Below, one piece after another: positions 14,048-17,378 of a DNA stretch of 17,378 nt. Each line of letters starts with the position of its first letter. The stretch's first letter is position 1. Below the pieces are notes generated by a model. It had not been told where the DNA came from. It saw only the letters and a list, made by a program, of their open reading frames with translations, and did no database searches. This stretch comes from Burkholderiaceae bacterium (GTDB lineage Bacteria > Pseudomonadota > Gammaproteobacteria > Burkholderiales > Burkholderiaceae): assembly GCA_947457745.1 (NCBI GenBank), contig CANGWT010000020.1:1-17378 (forward strand), given 5' to 3'. The position numbers and the translations under genes are program-made.

Positions 14048-15481
14048 ATGAACTTCCAAATCAAGTTAAATCAACCAGATGTTCTAGTCATCGGTGGCGG
14101 TAATGCAGCCCTATGCGCTGCTCTCATGGCAAGAGAGGCTGGAGCTTCTGTATTGGTTTTAGAGGCTGCACCAAAAGAATGGCGAGGCGGCAACTCTGCG
14201 CATACTCGCAACATCCGCGCCATGCATGACCAGGCGGAAGATGTGATGTTGGAATCTTATCCGGAAGAAGAGTATTGGCAGGATGTGCTCAAAGTAACTA
14301 GCGGCAAGACAGATGAAAAGTTGGCTAGATTTGTCATACGATCTTCAGCGCAATGTCGCAAATGGATGAAGCATCATGGAGTGCACTTTCAGCCGCCTTT
14401 ATCAGGCACTCTTAACTTATCTCGTACCAATGCTTTTTTTATGGGTGGCGGCAAGGCCTTGGTGAATGCGTATTACCGCAGTGCTGAGAAGTTGGGTGTA
14501 CAAATTCGTTACAACTCCCCAGTGGACTCGCTTGAAATTCAGGATGGAAAATTCTTAGCTGCTTATGTAGGTAATGAGCGAATTGAGGCGAAGACTTGCG
14601 TCTTAGCGGCTGGAGGCTTTGAATCCAATCGTGAATGGCTCAAGGAGGCGTGGGGTATTAATGAATATGGCGAATCCCCGGCCGATAATTTTTTAATCCG
14701 CGGAACGCAATATAACAAGGGAGTTCTGCTCAAACAGTTAATAGCGTTAGGTGCGGATTCCGTTAGCGATCAAACCCAGGCACATATGGTTGCGATTGAT
14801 GCACGTGCACCTTTATATGATGGCGGTATTTGTACTCGTATCGATGCAGTTTCATTTGGTATCGTGGTTAATCAAAATGCGCAACGCTTTTCTGATGAGG
14901 GCGAAGACTTTTGGCCTAAGCGCTATGCTTTCTGGGGGAGATTGGTTGCTCAGCAGCCTGGCCAGATCGGCTACTCCATCATTGATTCAAAAGTGTTGGG
15001 TCGTTTTATGCCGCCGGTATTTCCGGGTGAGAAGGCTGATACCTTAGAAGAGTTGGCGGATAAGCTTGGCTTGGACCAAGGCGCCCTAGTGCAAACAGTG
15101 AATACGTATAACGCAGCATGTCGAGTCGGCACTTTTGATCATACGATCATGGATGACTGTCATACCGAAAGTTTGGAGCCACCAAAAACCCATTGGGCTC
15201 TGCCAATTAATAAAGGACCTTTTTATGGCTATGCAGTTCGGCCGGGTGTCACATTTACCTACTTGGGTTTGAAAACTGATGAAACTGCAGCAGTTCGTTT
15301 CAATGACCTGCCAAGCGAAAATCTATTTGTGGCCGGAGAAATGATGGCTGGAAATGTTTTAGGCAAAGGATATGCAGCAGGTATTGGCATGGCAATCGGT
15401 ACAGTGTTTGGCCGCGCAGCCGGGAGTGAAGCAGCAAAAGTGGCATTACATCAAAAGGGCAACACTCATGCAGCAACTTAA
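14048..15481 (+). CDS. tcuA: FAD-dependent tricarballylate dehydrogenase-like flavoprotein
   Basis: The 477-residue protein is an FAD-binding_2 flavoprotein (succinate dehydrogenase/fumarate reductase flavoprotein superfamily). The Rossmann FAD motif VLVIGGGNAALCAAL starts at residue 12. RGGNSAHTRN, AAGGFESNREWL and a C-terminal LFVAGEMMAGNVLGKGYAAG follow, all as in TcuA. TcuA oxidises tricarballylate to cis-aconitate, with electrons passed to TcuB. ATG 14048 replaces a TTG at 14033 because the first five residues of the longer form lie outside the family and overlap the promoter region. It overlaps the next gene by 14 bases. The assignment to TcuA is strengthened by TcuB next door, but related substrates are possible. 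Confidence 0.87.
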   Translation: MNFQIKLNQPDVLVIGGGNAALCAALMAREAGASVLVLEAAPKEWRGGNSAHTRNIRAMHDQAEDVMLESYPEEEYWQDVLKVTSGKTDEKLARFVIRSSAQCRKWMKHHGVHFQPPLSGTLNLSRTNAFFMGGGKALVNAYYRSAEKLGVQIRYNSPVDSLEIQDGKFLAAYVGNERIEAKTCVLAAGGFESNREWLKEAWGINEYGESPADNFLIRGTQYNKGVLLKQLIALGADSVSDQTQAHMVAIDARAPLYDGGICTRIDAVSFGIVVNQNAQRFSDEGEDFWPKRYAFWGRLVAQQPGQIGYSIIDSKVLGRFMPPVFPGEKADTLEELADKLGLDQGALVQTVNTYNAACRVGTFDHTIMDDCHTESLEPPKTHWALPINKGPFYGYAVRPGVTFTYLGLKTDETAAVRFNDLPSENLFVAGEMMAGNVLGKGYAAGIGMAIGTVFGRAAGSEAAKVALHQKGNTHAAT

Positions 15482-16613
15482 ATCCTTAATTTTGGAAGCA
15501 AGTACTTTGGGCTCAAATACGCCAGTAGTTGAGGCGGCTCGTATGCTTACTATTTGTAACTCATGTCGATACTGTGAGGGGTTTTGTGCAGTATTTCCTG
15601 CGATGACGCGTAGGATCGAGTTTTTACCTGCTGATGTCAATTACATGGCTAATCTGTGCCATAACTGCGGGGCTTGCTTGCATGCTTGCCAATATGCGCC
15701 CCCACATGAATTTGCAGTGAATATTCCAAAGGTTATGGCGCAGGTTCGCAAAGATACCTATATTGTTTATGCATGGCCAAAATCTTTTGGCTCTTTATAT
15801 AAAACGAACGGAGTAGCCGTCTCAATGGCTGCCTCGCTTTCGCTGATTGTATTTTTGCTATTAACGCTGATAGTTAACGGCACCCTAACTTCAGGGCCGC
15901 TGAAGGGAAACTTTTATGCAATCTTTTCTCACAATACACTGGCCATTATGTTCGGAGCAGTTTTTTGTTTTTCAGTGATCGCTTTATTGATTGGCTTACA
16001 GAATTTCTGGCGAGGCATTGCTCCAGGTCTTGCATCAGGCGGTGCGGTAGCTGAAGCGACGCATGACGTATTAACCTTGAAGTATCTTGGCGGGGGTCAT
16101 GGAGAAGGGTGTAATAACGAGGATGATGCTTTTACTCTGTGGCGTAAGCGATTCCATCATTTCACCTTCTACGGTTTCATGCTCTGTTTTGCGGCTACGA
16201 GCGTAGCAACTTTGTACCACTACTTGCTGGGTTTGTATGCCCCATATGCGCTCAACAGTTTGCCTGTAATTTTAGGCACTCTTGGCGGTATTGGCTTATT
16301 AATTGGTCCTGCAGGTTTGTTGTATTTGAATTTCAAGCGAAACTCTGAGCATGGTGATGCGACACAAAAGCCCATGGACAGAGCATTTATTGTGTTACTG
16401 TTTTTAATTAGCGCCTCAGGCTTGGCTTTATTGGCCTATCGTGACACTGGCGCCATGCCCGCATTACTTGCTATTCATTTGGGTTTTGTAATGGGCTTCT
16501 TTTTAACAATGCCCTACGGAAAATTTGCACATGGGTTCTATAGGCTTGTAGCGCTTTTAAAGAATGCAATTGAGAAACGCCAGCCGAATAAACTTGGCTT
16601 AAGTGGAGACTAG
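15468..16613 (+). CDS. tcuB: Tricarballylate utilisation iron-sulfur membrane protein TcuB
   Basis: The 381-residue protein begins with a soluble part carrying two CxxCxxCxxxC clusters, Cys30/33/36/40 and Cys64/67/70/74, the second followed by Pro, as in 4Fe-4S ferredoxin-type domains. Six hydrophobic segments follow, at roughly 116-137, 158-177, 231-254, 264-285, 304-324 and 328-348. TcuB reoxidises the flavin of TcuA and passes electrons to the membrane quinone pool. ATG 15468, inside the tcuA end, gives the normal TcuB length; an upstream ATG at 15372 would overlap tcuA by 110 bases and is rejected. Length and motif order match TcuB throughout. Confidence 0.88.
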   Translation: MQQLKSLILEASTLGSNTPVVEAARMLTICNSCRYCEGFCAVFPAMTRRIEFLPADVNYMANLCHNCGACLHACQYAPPHEFAVNIPKVMAQVRKDTYIVYAWPKSFGSLYKTNGVAVSMAASLSLIVFLLLTLIVNGTLTSGPLKGNFYAIFSHNTLAIMFGAVFCFSVIALLIGLQNFWRGIAPGLASGGAVAEATHDVLTLKYLGGGHGEGCNNEDDAFTLWRKRFHHFTFYGFMLCFAATSVATLYHYLLGLYAPYALNSLPVILGTLGGIGLLIGPAGLLYLNFKRNSEHGDATQKPMDRAFIVLLFLISASGLALLAYRDTGAMPALLAIHLGFVMGFFLTMPYGKFAHGFYRLVALLKNAIEKRQPNKLGLSGD

Positions 16614-16619
16614 TAAAAA

Positions 16620-17378
16620 ATGATTTCTATAAAAATGAAAAAAATCCTTACTCAATTCTTTTGTATTGCATTAGGAGCGCTTAGCTACTCAGCATACTCT
16701 CAAGAGTTTCCGCCTAAAAAGACGATCACTATGGTCGTGGGTTTTGCAGCGGGTGGTGCTGCCGATACGGCAGCTAGGATTATCTCGAAAAAGCTTAGCG
16801 AGAATATTGGGGCAAACGTGGTTGTTGATAATCGCGGTGGTGCGGGTGGAAATATTGCACATCAGTTTGCCGCTAACGGGCCTACGGATGGAGGCACCAT
16901 TTTATTTGGCTCAGTTGGTCCACTGACTATTGCACCTCATATGATGAAGCTGCCTTATGACCCCTTTAAAGATCTTGCTCCTATTACGATGGGCGTTAAC
17001 TTCCCTAATATTCTGGTGGTTAATTCTGGAACTGGCATTAAGACATTCGCAGAGTACATTGCCTATGCCAAGAAAAATCCTAAAAAATTAGAATATGCAT
17101 CTACTGGACCTGGTTCAGCCTCCCATCTTGCGGGAGAATTGTTAGATGAAATGGCTGGCATTGACACTGTGCATATCCCCTACAAGGGTGGGGCTCCAGC
17201 AATGCAGGATTTGCTCGGCGAAAGAGTGGCCGCTTATTTTTCAACCTACAGTACGGCAAAAGCGTACATTGAAAATGGCAAACTCATTCCTCTGGCGGTA
17301 ACTGGTCCGCAGCGACTTAAGTCGCTCCCAAAAGTTCCCACTATTGCTGAATCTGGATTCCCTGGATTCAATGCAATA
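16620..17378 (+). CDS. Bug/TctC-family substrate-binding protein, 3' end beyond window
   Basis: An ATG 6 bases after the tcuB stop opens a frame of 253 codons that runs off the right edge. It encodes a signal peptide (cleavage near AYSQ before EFPPKK), then MVVGFAAGGAADTAAR, RGGAGGNIA, YDPFKDLAPI and HIPYKGGAPAMQDL, the Bug motifs. GGAG at 16605-16608 is the likely ribosome site at rather wide spacing; a second in-frame ATG is at 16635. In Salmonella the tcu genes include the MFS transporter TcuC; here a periplasmic Bug protein occupies the transport position, so uptake probably uses a tripartite tricarboxylate transporter whose membrane parts are not visible. About 70 codons should be missing. 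Confidence 0.9.
   Translation, partial: MISIKMKKILTQFFCIALGALSYSAYSQEFPPKKTITMVVGFAAGGAADTAARIISKKLSENIGANVVVDNRGGAGGNIAHQFAANGPTDGGTILFGSVGPLTIAPHMMKLPYDPFKDLAPITMGVNFPNILVVNSGTGIKTFAEYIAYAKKNPKKLEYASTGPGSASHLAGELLDEMAGIDTVHIPYKGGAPAMQDLLGERVAAYFSTYSTAKAYIENGKLIPLAVTGPQRLKSLPKVPTIAESGFPGFNAI

Noticed and set aside
15372..15467. A longer N-terminus for TcuB starting at ATG 15372
   Set aside because: It would overlap tcuA by 110 bases, and its extra residues are out-of-frame shadow of the conserved TcuA C-terminus. ATG 15468 gives the normal TcuB length.

Overview
The window looks like accessory DNA of a low-to-moderate GC betaproteobacterium of the Burkholderiaceae, with Polynucleobacter-like freshwater bacteria the best guess. 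This is inferred from the three Bug/TctC-type solute-binding proteins, the TcuAB pair, the BKACE and AtuA-type catabolic genes and the AT-leaning codon use. No rRNA, complete tRNA, integrase, transposase or CRISPR array was found.

The main organising feature is a set of three direct repeats of the 3' half of one tRNA gene (positions 297-341, 3978-4017 and 12847-12891). All have the same orientation, all end in CCA, and each is followed at once by a different rho-independent terminator. Two of them keep the CAU anticodon, so the parent is tRNA-Met or lysidine-type tRNA-Ile2. Copies 1 and 3 also share an 83-bp left flank containing two TCACACA-like heptamers 12 bp apart, as expected for integrase arm sites. 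I read these as attachment sites left by successive integrations at one tRNA gene, which would lie to the left of the window. They cut the window into a left remnant, cassette A (about 342-4017), cassette B (about 4018-12891) and the start of cassette C (12892 to the end).

Cassette A is a four-gene operon: an AtuA-family protein, its small AtuA-associated partner (same frame, separated by one stop codon), a BKACE-type beta-keto acid cleavage enzyme and a Bug solute-binding protein. Cassette B holds a gamma-glutamyltransferase-family enzyme, an Lrp/AsnC regulator divergent from a cystathionine beta-lyase-like PLP enzyme, a glyoxalase-like VOC protein, a second Bug protein, a zinc-less MDR oxidoreductase, a PaaI-like thioesterase and an acyl-CoA ligase. 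Cassette C holds a LysR regulator, a promoter region with two perfect inverted repeats, TcuA, TcuB and the start of a third Bug protein.

Each cassette thus joins one periplasmic binding protein to a small set of catabolic enzymes. None carries the TctA/TctB membrane permease within the window, although cassette C is cut by the window end. The working model is a tandem array of plug-in uptake-and-catabolism modules at a tRNA site, moved by an integrase encoded elsewhere and using a shared permease. The repeats, terminators and gene families are read directly from the sequence; the mobility and shared-permease parts are inference.
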